Source: an uncultured Bacilli bacterium
GTDB lineage: Bacteria > Bacillota_I > Bacilli_A > RF39 > UBA660
Length of the DNA stretch: 32,456 nt
Direction: 5' to 3'
Assembly: GCA_947625575.1 (NCBI GenBank)
Contig: CANQOV010000009.1
Coordinates: 1-32,456, forward strand
Positions within the stretch are counted from its first letter, which is position 1; every line of letters starts with the position of its first letter. Shown here in pieces: positions 8,209 through 15,665 of the stretch. Under the pieces are notes generated by a model. That model was not told the origin of the DNA and searched no databases. It saw only the letters and a list, made by a program, of their open reading frames with translations. The translations under genes and the position numbers were made by a program.

Positions 8209-9369
8209 TCACTCCTTTACTTCTGGAAAATTAAATTTACTAGTTTTAACTTTATCTCTAGCCAAAACATCTATTCCGTCTTTTATTAATATTACTTTAG
8301 GTAAATCCCTACTTAAAAATAAAGATATACCCTCAGTAACTGAATAAGCACCAACATTTAAAAATACAAAGACATCACCAATATTTAATTTTTTAGTCTT
8401 TAAATTTTTAACTAAAAAGTCATTTGTAGTACAAAGTGATCCACATAAATTATATGTCAAAACTTCTTCTGTTTCCTGTTTAGAAATTATTTCATAATGC
8501 GGTATCTTAATAGCCATAACTTGTCCATAATAAACCAAATGATTAATGCCACCATCTAAAATGACATAATTACCAAACTTATTAGTTTTCATATCGACAA
8601 CCTTTGTTAAATACTTTCCACAGCTAGCAGCAATACCACGCCCTATTTCCAAACTAACTTTGCATTTAGCCCTATCAAAAATTTCTTTAAGTCCAACTAA
8701 ATAACTATCTTCATCAAATGACTCATTTTGATAATAAAAGATAGGTAAACCCGGTCCATATTCAACTTCTTCAATTTCAAAATTTAAACTATCATGACAA
8801 TCTTTAATAAAATTTAATAAACTATCAAACTCTTTACTTATTATTTCCAAAGAACTTTTTTGAGTCCCTGAAAAATATTCAATACCCTTTATAACTACTA
8901 AATCATTATCATTATTTTTAATAATATCTTTAGCTTCCTCTTTAGTAATACCAAACTGACCACCACTATTAAGTCTTATAAGAATATTAATTTTTCTATT
9001 ATACTTTTTAGCAAGATTAACAAGTAAATTATATTGATTAACTGATTCAATAGTATATCTTAAAATATCAGAATTATTTTTAATAAGACTATCCATTGTT
9101 TCTAAATCTTTATAAACTCCAGATATAACCATTTTATTACTAGCTATCTTAAGATTATCACATATCTCATACTCTCCGGGACTACATATTTCAAAACGTT
9201 CTACATAATCTTCTAAATACTTAGTAATAAAACTATTAGCCTTAACGGCATACACTAGTCCATATCTATCCCCAAACTTACTTTTTAAATAATTAACTCT
9301 ATTAATAAGTACATCTATATCAAAAACATAACTTGGGCTACCATACTTACTTAAAATATCCGAAATCAT
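8209..9369 (-). CDS. PLP fold-III decarboxylase, probably acting on carrier-bound substrate
   Basis: This 386-residue protein of the DAP/ornithine/arginine decarboxylase family has an alanine-racemase-type barrel plus a C-terminal beta domain. Lys43 in Y-A-V-K-A-N should bind PLP. Cys313 in C-G-S-L-C-T-T-N-D is the expected catalytic cysteine. E-I-G-R-G-I-A-A is the phosphate-binding stretch. Against LysA, the substrate-reading glutamate of the CESxD motif is threonine here, and the usual S-S-N-Y-N segment is replaced by S-L-F-L-S-R. From memory, carrier-linked decarboxylases such as BtrK (glutamyl-ACP to 4-aminobutyryl-ACP) and the exosortase-associated group have similar changes. It overlaps the adenylation gene by four bases (ATGA) and sits four bases before the carrier gene. 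A free-amino-acid decarboxylase remains possible. Confidence 0.85.
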   Translation of the reverse strand: MISDILSKYGSPSYVFDIDVLINRVNYLKSKFGDRYGLVYAVKANSFITKYLEDYVERFEICSPGEYEICDNLKIASNKMVISGVYKDLETMDSLIKNNSDILRYTIESVNQYNLLVNLAKKYNRKINILIRLNSGGQFGITKEEAKDIIKNNDNDLVVIKGIEYFSGTQKSSLEIISKEFDSLLNFIKDCHDSLNFEIEEVEYGPGLPIFYYQNESFDEDSYLVGLKEIFDRAKCKVSLEIGRGIAASCGKYLTKVVDMKTNKFGNYVILDGGINHLVYYGQVMAIKIPHYEIISKQETEEVLTYNLCGSLCTTNDFLVKNLKTKKLNIGDVFVFLNVGAYSVTEGISLFLSRDLPKVILIKDGIDVLARDKVKTSKFNFPEVKE

Positions 9370-10877
9370 GATACCACCTCTTGTTCTTCTTCCATTAATT
9401 TCTTTCTATCAATTTTTCCATTTTTAGTTATAGGAAAAACTTCTTTTTTAACTAATTTACTAGGTATCATATATATAGGCAAATCTTCTTTTAATTTAGA
9501 ATACAACTCTTTCTTGTCAATATCTCCAATATAAAAACCATATAACTTTTGCTTTTCACTATCAAAAATACAGCAACTTCTAACAACAGAATCTATATTC
9601 ATCATAGCTTTTTCTATTTCTTCAAGTTCTATTCTATGACCTAAATATTTAATTTGAAAATCTTTTCTTCCATTAAAAACTATCTCATCATCTAAATTAT
9701 AATAGCCAAGATCTCCAGTCAAATACATATATTCAAGATAATTATCATTATTAGGATTCTTTATAAAATGATTATTTGTATCCAAATTATTATTATAATA
9801 ACCAAGTCCTAAACAAGTACCTAAAACACAAATTTCTCCCACCACATTTTGTTTATGAATAACTTTCTTATTTTCATCTAATAAAACTACTCTTTCATTA
9901 GGAAATGGTTTTCCTATAGGTATAACGTCATATAAAACATCTTTTTTAACTACATGATATAAACAATTACAAGTTATCTCTGATGGACCATACAAATTAA
10001 CAAAAGTAGCCTTAGTTAACTTTTCCATCCAAATTTTTAAATGTTTTAAAGGCATAACTTCCCCACTAAACAAAACATATCTTACCCAACTAGGAACTTT
10101 ATAATCAAGTCCATGAAAAGTAGTAAGTAAACAAAGTGCTGAAACAGCCCATATCAAAATAGTAACTTTATTATCACATATATAATCTAAAAGCATACTA
10201 GGATTAGAAAAATATCTTTTAGGAATAACCACTAAAGTAGCACCTAATTTTACTGAAGAAAAAATATCTTTAACCGAAACATCAAAATCAAACGGTGCTT
10301 GATTGCCAAAAACATCCTTTTCTGTAAAAGAAAACAAATCAGTAAAAACATCAATAAAATCAATAACAGAACGATGTGATATAACAACACCCTTAGGTAT
10401 TCCAGTTGATCCAGATGTAAAATTAACATACAAAGGATCACAATCTATATGATTTTTATAACAATTATCTAAAACTTCTAAATTAATAGAATAATTTTTT
10501 AAATTTTCAATATCTTTAACTGTCAAATCATTAAAATACTCTTTAGCTAAGCGATAATTTTCTTTATTAGTGATAACTAGCTTAGAATTTATTGTTTTTT
10601 TAATTTGCATAATTCTATTAATAGGTAACTCCGGATTAATTAAAGTATAAAAACAACCAGCATAACTAACTCCAAAAAAAGATATCAAAGCATCAATACC
10701 TTTATCCATAAATATAATTACTGGCTCATTAAAACAACCCTCACCCACAAAAGATCCAACAGCTTTAGCATACATCTGCCATTGTTGATAAGTTATTGTT
10801 TTATCCTCTTCTATAACAGCTATTTTATTTTTATATTTCTTAGCCGAATTTTCTAAATAATCAACTACATTTATCAT
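9366..10877 (-). CDS. Amino acid adenylation enzyme (DltA-like ANL ligase)
   Basis: This 503-residue stand-alone adenylation domain should activate an amino acid as AMP ester and load it onto the carrier protein encoded two genes downstream. Core motifs are TSGSTGIPKG (154-163), A4 with Asp199 in FDVS, Y-G-P-S-E (296-300), TGDL (387-390), G-R-K-D-F-Q (403-408) and the A10 lysine 488 in NGKID. Asp199 implies recognition of an alpha-amino group. The FSGE segment (270-273) carries Ser271 where DltA, as I recall, has the Cys that favours D-Ala, so the substrate may not be D-alanine. It is the first gene of the operon, with GGAAG seven bases before ATG. No DltX-like small ORF precedes it. Confidence 0.88.
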   Translation of the reverse strand: MINVVDYLENSAKKYKNKIAVIEEDKTITYQQWQMYAKAVGSFVGEGCFNEPVIIFMDKGIDALISFFGVSYAGCFYTLINPELPINRIMQIKKTINSKLVITNKENYRLAKEYFNDLTVKDIENLKNYSINLEVLDNCYKNHIDCDPLYVNFTSGSTGIPKGVVISHRSVIDFIDVFTDLFSFTEKDVFGNQAPFDFDVSVKDIFSSVKLGATLVVIPKRYFSNPSMLLDYICDNKVTILIWAVSALCLLTTFHGLDYKVPSWVRYVLFSGEVMPLKHLKIWMEKLTKATFVNLYGPSEITCNCLYHVVKKDVLYDVIPIGKPFPNERVVLLDENKKVIHKQNVVGEICVLGTCLGLGYYNNNLDTNNHFIKNPNNDNYLEYMYLTGDLGYYNLDDEIVFNGRKDFQIKYLGHRIELEEIEKAMMNIDSVVRSCCIFDSEKQKLYGFYIGDIDKKELYSKLKEDLPIYMIPSKLVKKEVFPITKNGKIDRKKLMEEEQEVVS

Positions 10878-10918
10878 ACTACATCTTCCAATCCACTATA
10901 AATGAGCATTACATATTA

Positions 10919-10947
10919 ATAATATAATAATTGGCGTTATTTATCAA
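10919..10947 (-). promoter_or_regulatory. Promoter of the dlt-like operon
   Basis: On the minus strand: -35 TTGATA (10942-10947), exactly 17 bp, -10 TATTAT (10919-10924). The start point should be near 10912, giving a leader of about 35 bases before the adenylation gene. The -35 lies inside an inverted pair of GC-rich half-sites, GGCGT (10933-10937) and ACGCC (10966-10970). Confidence 0.7.
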
Positions 10948-10970
10948 TAATTTTGAAGTAATTTTACGCC
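10933..10970. promoter_or_regulatory. GGCGT...ACGCC inverted repeat over the -35 (candidate operator)
   Basis: GGCGT at 10933-10937 and its complement ACGCC at 10966-10970 are 33 bp apart centre to centre, about three helical turns. They bracket the -35 of the dlt-like operon. GC-rich pentamers stand out in this A+T-rich intergenic region. The arms are short, so this is only a candidate protein-binding site. Confidence 0.3.
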
Positions 10971-11024
10971 TTGTTAACTCAACTTTCGAAAAATATAATA
11001 TAACAAAACCCAGTTGCACACTAC

Positions 11025-11057
11025 CAACTTTTAGTTGTTTTCTGTAACTTTTAAGTT
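11025..11057. promoter_or_regulatory. Paired palindromes between xre and dlt-like operon (candidate operators)
   Basis: CAACT-TTT-AGTTG (11025-11037) and AACTT-TT-AAGTT (11046-11057) are two short palindromes about 20.5 bp apart centre to centre, so on the same face of the helix. They share the 8-mer AACTTTTA. They lie just after the XRE stop codon and about 80 bp upstream of the operon -35. They could also act as small hairpins ending the XRE transcript, but no T-run follows on the minus strand. Confidence 0.35.
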
Positions 11058-11063
11058 GCATTT

Positions 11064-11918
11064 TTATTTATGATAATATAATTTAACTTGTTCTAAAATC
11101 TCCATTTGCAATTTTTCTACAACACCCTCACTATAAACATTATCCATATCACTTAAAACACTTCTTGGAAATATTCTTTTCATATCTTCTTCATAGTAAG
11201 TTCCGTCTTTAGGGCTCGTATAACCAACTACTTCATAACTATTCCTTGTTTTTTCTACAACGAATCGACAGGGAATAGATACAGCACTATCTTGTTTTAT
11301 TTCTTCATTTTCTAAATAATACTTTTCTTTTAAAATCCAAGAATAAACATAATAAAAATCTTTTTTCTCTTGTAATAAATATACTCTCATACCAACAAAA
11401 GTTTTCTCATTATCATGATGTTTAACCTCTTCATCGCCTTCCCTAACAAGATAATTTTTTACTGCCCAATAAATCTTATCATCTTCGATATTTAATGCTG
11501 GTGTATATAAAAACCCCCAAGTACTAAAAAATACTGGTTTATTATTTTTCATCCTATAGACATCTATTCCAAAAAGTGTTAACAAACTAAGTAAAACAAC
11601 CCCAATAAAAATAACTAAAACATACTTAGCTTTCTTTATCTTCTTAAAAGAGTATCCTAAAGTATTCATAATATTTTTTTCAAACTTTTCTTGATAATCC
11701 CTTTTATTTAATCGCTCCCCACTTAACAAATCATTAACTGTAATTCCTAATTGTTCACATAATGGTTTAATCAATGAATAATCTGGCATACCCCTACCAT
11801 TTTCCCATTTGCTAATAGCTCTATCTGTAACATTTAATGCGTCTGCCAACTCTTGTTGTGTCATATTCTTTTCTTTACGAAGTTCTAAAATAAACTTCCC
11901 TATCTTCTCTTGATTCAT
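11064..11918 (-). CDS. Membrane-bound XRE-family transcription regulator with outer sensor domain
   Basis: This 284-residue protein begins with a Cro/CI-type helix-turn-helix (about residues 6-62, with TQQELADALNVTDRAISKWE). A linker is followed by one membrane helix (about 100-122) and an outward domain of about 160 residues without a recognised family. This layout suggests that an extracellular or membrane signal controls DNA binding. The ATG at 11918 has AAAGGAAG upstream. A likely promoter on the minus strand is TTGGGA, 18 bp, TATTAT. It lies directly upstream of the dlt-like operon in the same direction with candidate operators between, so control of that operon is a reasonable inference. 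Its N-terminus closely resembles the second regulator at 30997-31503. Confidence 0.8.
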   Translation of the reverse strand: MNQEKIGKFILELRKEKNMTQQELADALNVTDRAISKWENGRGMPDYSLIKPLCEQLGITVNDLLSGERLNKRDYQEKFEKNIMNTLGYSFKKIKKAKYVLVIFIGVVLLSLLTLFGIDVYRMKNNKPVFFSTWGFLYTPALNIEDDKIYWAVKNYLVREGDEEVKHHDNEKTFVGMRVYLLQEKKDFYYVYSWILKEKYYLENEEIKQDSAVSIPCRFVVEKTRNSYEVVGYTSPKDGTYYEEDMKRIFPRSVLSDMDNVYSEGVVEKLQMEILEQVKLYYHK

Positions 11919-11990
11919 AAACTACTTCCTTTCACAAAACAATTATAATATTAAAAACTAATAAATTATCCCAACTAATCGTAGAGTTAT

Positions 11991-12014
11991 AAAAAAAGAA
12001 GTAATTAATACTTC
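11991..12014 (-). terminator. Terminator after the UgtP-like gene
   Basis: GAAGTA (11998-12003) and TACTTC (12009-12014) form a 6-bp stem with a 5-base loop, followed on the minus strand by seven T's (11991-11997). It lies directly after the stop codon at 12021. Confidence 0.6.
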
Positions 12015-12020
12015 CTAAAT

Positions 12021-13100
12021 TTAATCAAACTTTTTTAAAACAAACGTTACTAAATCTTTCGCAGAATCTTTATTTATTATTTTACTTTGACTTTTTATCA
12101 TCTTTTGTTGTAATTTTTTATCTTCTAATAATTTCATAGTATTAAAGATAATCTCATCTAAAGTATTTGATACCAAACTTAAATCATTTTTAGAAAAGAA
12201 CAAAGCATTATAATTTTCTACCCCCGGAATTGGCATAATATGCACTAAAGGTTTATTCAAAACTGCAACTTCTGTACTAGTAAGTCCTCCCGGTTTAGAT
12301 AAAACTACATCACTTTCTCTAATATAATCGTTCATGTTATTTACAAAACCTTTAACAATTAAATTTGGATTCTTAATACTTGATAACTTCTTAAATAACT
12401 TCTTATTATTTCCACAAATAACAATAACATAAGCATCAATATTATCTAAAACTTTTTCTACAACTGCAACCAAATCTCCAAAACCCATACTACCAGATGT
12501 AACTAAAATATTAGGTTTATCTTTCTTTAAAAAGACATTACTTTTCTTTTCTCTAAAAAAACTAGATACAGGAATACCTATAGGAAGTAAAACTTCTTTT
12601 TCTATTCCCTTTTTTATAAATTCATCTATTAAAGATTTATGTGGTATTACAAAATAATCAGGCATAGTTTCGTTCCAAAAAGGAATATTAGTATAATCAG
12701 TTGCTACATTAATAAGTTTTATGTCCACACCCTCTTTTTTTAAAGCTGTAATAGCCATGGCTGGAAATAAATGTGGACAGATAACTATATTATAATTATT
12801 ATCTTTTATATATTGATAAACCTTATTTCTAGCTAACTTATTTATTTCATAAACTGGACTAGTAAATCCTAATTTATTATAAGTTTCTCCCAATTTATAA
12901 ACATTTTTAAAAATTCTTCCCTTACCAGAAACAGATTTTAAATATAACTTCTCTATTCTTCTAGATAATTTAGTTCCTAAAATACTAAAATAATCTACAA
13001 AATCACAAACTATTCCTTTAGAATTAAACTCATCTTTTATATATTTACCACAAGAATTATGACCACCACCTGTACTACAGGACAATATCAATATTTTCAT
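12021..13100 (-). CDS. UgtP/MGDG-synthase-like glycolipid glycosyltransferase
   Basis: This 359-residue GT-B enzyme of family 28 resembles UgtP (YpfP) and monogalactosyldiacylglycerol synthase. These transfer glucose or galactose from a UDP-sugar to diacylglycerol at the inner membrane face. The N-terminal STGGGH motif (Gly11-His14) and the C-terminal donor motif K-P-G-G-L-T-S-T-E are present. UgtP products are membrane glycolipids and, in many Bacilli, the anchor of lipoteichoic acid. That makes it a natural partner of the dlt-like operon about 1.1 kb away. It starts four bases after the stop of the CmpB-like gene, so the two form an operon. The sugar and the number of sugars added are unknown. 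Confidence 0.85.
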   Translation of the reverse strand: MKILILSCSTGGGHNSCGKYIKDEFNSKGIVCDFVDYFSILGTKLSRRIEKLYLKSVSGKGRIFKNVYKLGETYNKLGFTSPVYEINKLARNKVYQYIKDNNYNIVICPHLFPAMAITALKKEGVDIKLINVATDYTNIPFWNETMPDYFVIPHKSLIDEFIKKGIEKEVLLPIGIPVSSFFREKKSNVFLKKDKPNILVTSGSMGFGDLVAVVEKVLDNIDAYVIVICGNNKKLFKKLSSIKNPNLIVKGFVNNMNDYIRESDVVLSKPGGLTSTEVAVLNKPLVHIMPIPGVENYNALFFSKNDLSLVSNTLDEIIFNTMKLLEDKKLQQKMIKSQSKIINKDSAKDLVTFVLKKFD

Positions 13101-13104
13101 TTAC

Positions 13105-13749
13105 TCAACTCCAATTATTATTATACATATTATATAAATAATCTTTATTAAATGTTTTATCCAAAAGTCTTTCATAAGCATTTCTAGGCTCTAAACCATT
13201 TTCTTTTTCTCTTGCTCTTACTACTGCACTTATTGTTAATATCATATCAAATATTAAAAAGACAATTATTACAATAATTAAATTCTTCCCTGTTTTTTCA
13301 ATTGTTTTATTAATAAGTTTTTCAACATGAGGATAAAGAATTTTTATCCATGCTATTCCAAGTATACCCCAGAAAAATGACATCAATAAACATACTCTTC
13401 CATTAATATTTAAAAAATTATCACTGTAATCCCAAGCAGAAAATCCCATTACTAATTCCATACCCCAACTCATAATATATTCTAGTATGGAACCAATAAT
13501 AAAACTTATAAAAAATAATTTAATATATCCCTTATCTTTAAACTTATAAAGTAAAAAAGTAAGAGAACAAGCACATATTCCATAACAGATATTAAAAGGC
13601 CCAATAACCAAAGCCGAATGATTAATAAACACACCATGAACAATTAAACTAAATACACCTTCCAAAACCCATCCAAAAATAGACCCAAATATGAATAACC
13701 AAAACATATTATAAAAGCCTACTTTTTGTTTTTTTACTACCTTTTCCAA
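13105..13749 (-). CDS. CmpB-like putative ABC-transporter type IV membrane protein
   Basis: This 214-residue protein has about five membrane helices. It matches the family named 'putative ABC-transporter type IV' (ABC_trans_CmpB), shown by the F-G-W-x-L-E segment near the start and the W-D-Y...N-I-N-G-R-V-C-L segment near residue 115. Its biochemical role is not established. The start is TTG at 13749: AGGTG lies six bases upstream, while the nearby in-phase-looking ATG is followed at once by a TAG stop. It heads a two-gene operon with the UgtP-like enzyme and is divergent from the ABC-F gene. Confidence 0.75.
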   Translation of the reverse strand: MEKVVKKQKVGFYNMFWLFIFGSIFGWVLEGVFSLIVHGVFINHSALVIGPFNICYGICACSLTFLLYKFKDKGYIKLFFISFIIGSILEYIMSWGMELVMGFSAWDYSDNFLNINGRVCLLMSFFWGILGIAWIKILYPHVEKLINKTIEKTGKNLIIVIIVFLIFDMILTISAVVRAREKENGLEPRNAYERLLDKTFNKDYLYNMYNNNWS

Positions 13750-13766
13750 CTACATCACCTATTATT

Positions 13767-13795
13767 ATAATATTACTAAATGCCATTTTAATCAA
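13767..13795 (-). promoter_or_regulatory. Promoter of the CmpB-like/UgtP-like operon
   Basis: On the minus strand: -35 TTGATT (13790-13795), 17-bp spacer, -10 TATTAT (13767-13772), with the AGGTG ribosome site shortly after. Confidence 0.6.
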
Positions 13796-13807
13796 TAAAT
13801 AAAAAAT

Positions 13808-13879
13808 AAAATAATTAATTTCATCATTAAGGATAATTGTCCTTAATGTCTATCTACCAAATAGAAAATTAATTATTTT
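13808..13879. repeat. Nested double inverted repeat between divergent promoters
   Basis: An outer perfect 14-bp inverted repeat, AAAATAATTAATTT (13808-13821) and its complement (13866-13879), encloses an inner perfect 9-bp one, CATTAAGGA (13825-13833) and TCCTTAATG (13840-13848), with a 6-base loop. The element lies between the promoters at 13767-13795 (-) and 13933-13960 (+), so a terminator is not needed here. It could be a regulator site, a cruciform, or a small mobile-element remnant. Confidence 0.7.
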
Positions 13880-13932
13880 TTACTTTGGGATCACGATGTC
13901 TTGACAAAATTTATTTAAAATATGAATTAATA

Positions 13933-13960
13933 TTGATTTTATAAAATATTAAAGTATAAT
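13933..13960 (+). promoter_or_regulatory. Promoter of the ABC-F gene
   Basis: -35 TTGATT (13933-13938), 16-bp spacer, perfect -10 TATAAT (13955-13960). The leader is about 45 bases and ends in AGAGGTGAG before the ATG. A consensus TTGACA also occurs at 13901-13906 but lacks a good -10 at normal spacing. Confidence 0.65.
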
Positions 13961-14013
13961 AATACTAACAATTTAAATATTTAACTTACTTTATCTGTTA
14001 AAGAGGTGAGTTT

Positions 14014-15657
14014 ATGGAAATTAAAAATTTAACTTTATCTTTTGGGACACAGGATGTCTTTAGAGATATAAATTTAAATATACAAGAAAATGAAAAGGTT
14101 GGCATTGTTGGGGTAAATGGTGCCGGAAAAACCACTTTTTTCAAAGTTATATTAGGATCTCTTACTCCTGATGAAGGTGTTATTAAATTTAAAAATAATG
14201 CTCGTAAAGGGTGGCTTCCTCAAGTTATAAGCGAAGAAGTTCCTTCAATGGATATAACTGTTTTTGAGTTTCTCTTATCGGGAAGACCTCTTAAAGAATT
14301 GAACGAAGAATTACAAAAAGTGTATGAACAAATTGCTGTAGAAACATCAGAAACAAAACAGAAAGAACTATTTAATAAAGTAGAAAAATTACAAAATAAA
14401 TTGGAATATTGGAACTATTATAGTGCAGATACAGAACTTTTAAAAATTATAAATGGTATGGCTATTTCTGATGAAATGATTAATCAAAAATTAAGTGAAT
14501 TATCTGGAGGACAAAAATCGAAAGTAGCTTTTGCCAAATTATTGTACTCAATTCCCGAAATTATTTTATTAGATGAGCCTACAAATCATTTGGACAATGA
14601 CACTAAACAATTTGTTATAAATTTCTTAAAAAGTTACAAAGGTAGTGTCTATGTTATTTCACATGATATAGATTTTCTTAATGAAATAACTACAAAAACA
14701 TTATTTTTAGATAAAAGAACTAAAAAAATGGAACTATATGATGGCAATTATGATAGATTTGTAAAACTACATGAAGAACGTGAAAAAAAATTATTAGAAG
14801 AAGCAGAACAACAAGAGAAGGAAATAAATAGATTACAAGAAGTTGTGGACAAGTATCAATCATCATCAGGAAAAAGAAAAAGAATGGCTCAAGATCGTGA
14901 AAAAAAATTAGAAAAAATGAAAGCTAATAAAATAGAAGTTGCTCCTCAACAAAAAACTGCTCAAATAAAAATGGAAATGCTTAGAGAGAGCAATAATTTC
15001 CCTTTAAAAGTAACTGATTTATCTTTTAAATATAATGAAGAATCTCCTAAAGATATAATTCATAATTTATCATTTGAGTTAAAAAAAGGCGAAAAATTTT
15101 TAATTGTTGGTGAAAATGGTGTTGGGAAATCAACTTTATTGAAATTAATAGTTGGACAACTAACACCAGATAAAGGTACTATTCAAATAGGAAATAAAAC
15201 GGATATAGGTTATTATGCTCAAGAACATGAATTATTAGACAATAATAAATCGGTATTAGATAATTTTTCTGACGTTTATATGTCACAAAAACAAGTAAGA
15301 AGTGTTTTAGGTAGATTCTTATTTTATGGTGATGATGTCTTTAAAAAAGTATCAGTCTTATCACCCGGAGAAAAAAGTAGAGTTGCTTTAGCAAAATTGT
15401 CATTAAAAGGTGCTAATATGTTGATTTTAGATGAGCCAACAAATCATTTAGATCCAGAAACTCAAAAAATTATTGCTGAAACATTTAAAACATTTGAAGG
15501 TACAATGTTAGTAGTATCCCATAATCCTGAATTTGTAGATAATTTAGGAATTGAAAGAACATTAATATTGCCTAGTGGGCAATTAGCATTTTATGATAGA
15601 AAAACTGTTGAACATTATTATGAAATAAATACAGAAAAAAGATTATTGAAAAGATAG
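14014..15657 (+). CDS. ABC-F family ATPase (ribosome-acting, possible antibiotic protection)
   Basis: This 547-residue soluble protein has two ATP-binding cassettes and no membrane segment. The first has Walker A GVNGAGKTT (33-41), signature LSGGQ and Walker B ILLDEPTNH. The second has GENGVGKST, a divergent signature LSPGE and LILDEPTNH. They are joined by a charged, probably coiled-coil linker of about 80 residues. These are the traits of ABC-F proteins, which bind the ribosomal E site to aid translation or displace antibiotics. The subclass cannot be settled by eye. AGAGGTGAG lies six bases before the ATG. It is a plus-strand gene among minus-strand genes, followed by a broken radical-SAM gene, which suggests an acquired module. 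Confidence 0.9.
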   Translation: MEIKNLTLSFGTQDVFRDINLNIQENEKVGIVGVNGAGKTTFFKVILGSLTPDEGVIKFKNNARKGWLPQVISEEVPSMDITVFEFLLSGRPLKELNEELQKVYEQIAVETSETKQKELFNKVEKLQNKLEYWNYYSADTELLKIINGMAISDEMINQKLSELSGGQKSKVAFAKLLYSIPEIILLDEPTNHLDNDTKQFVINFLKSYKGSVYVISHDIDFLNEITTKTLFLDKRTKKMELYDGNYDRFVKLHEEREKKLLEEAEQQEKEINRLQEVVDKYQSSSGKRKRMAQDREKKLEKMKANKIEVAPQQKTAQIKMEMLRESNNFPLKVTDLSFKYNEESPKDIIHNLSFELKKGEKFLIVGENGVGKSTLLKLIVGQLTPDKGTIQIGNKTDIGYYAQEHELLDNNKSVLDNFSDVYMSQKQVRSVLGRFLFYGDDVFKKVSVLSPGEKSRVALAKLSLKGANMLILDEPTNHLDPETQKIIAETFKTFEGTMLVVSHNPEFVDNLGIERTLILPSGQLAFYDRKTVEHYYEINTEKRLLKR

Positions 15658-15665
15658 GTGAAGTT

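Noticed and set aside
8209-9369. Naming the decarboxylase lysA
   Set aside because: The LysA-specific glutamate and the SSNYN segment are missing and the gene lies inside a carrier-protein operon.
13901-13906. Perfect TTGACA as -35 of the ABC-F gene
   Set aside because: No acceptable -10 lies 16-18 bases downstream; the TTGATT/TATAAT pair at 13933-13960 fits better.
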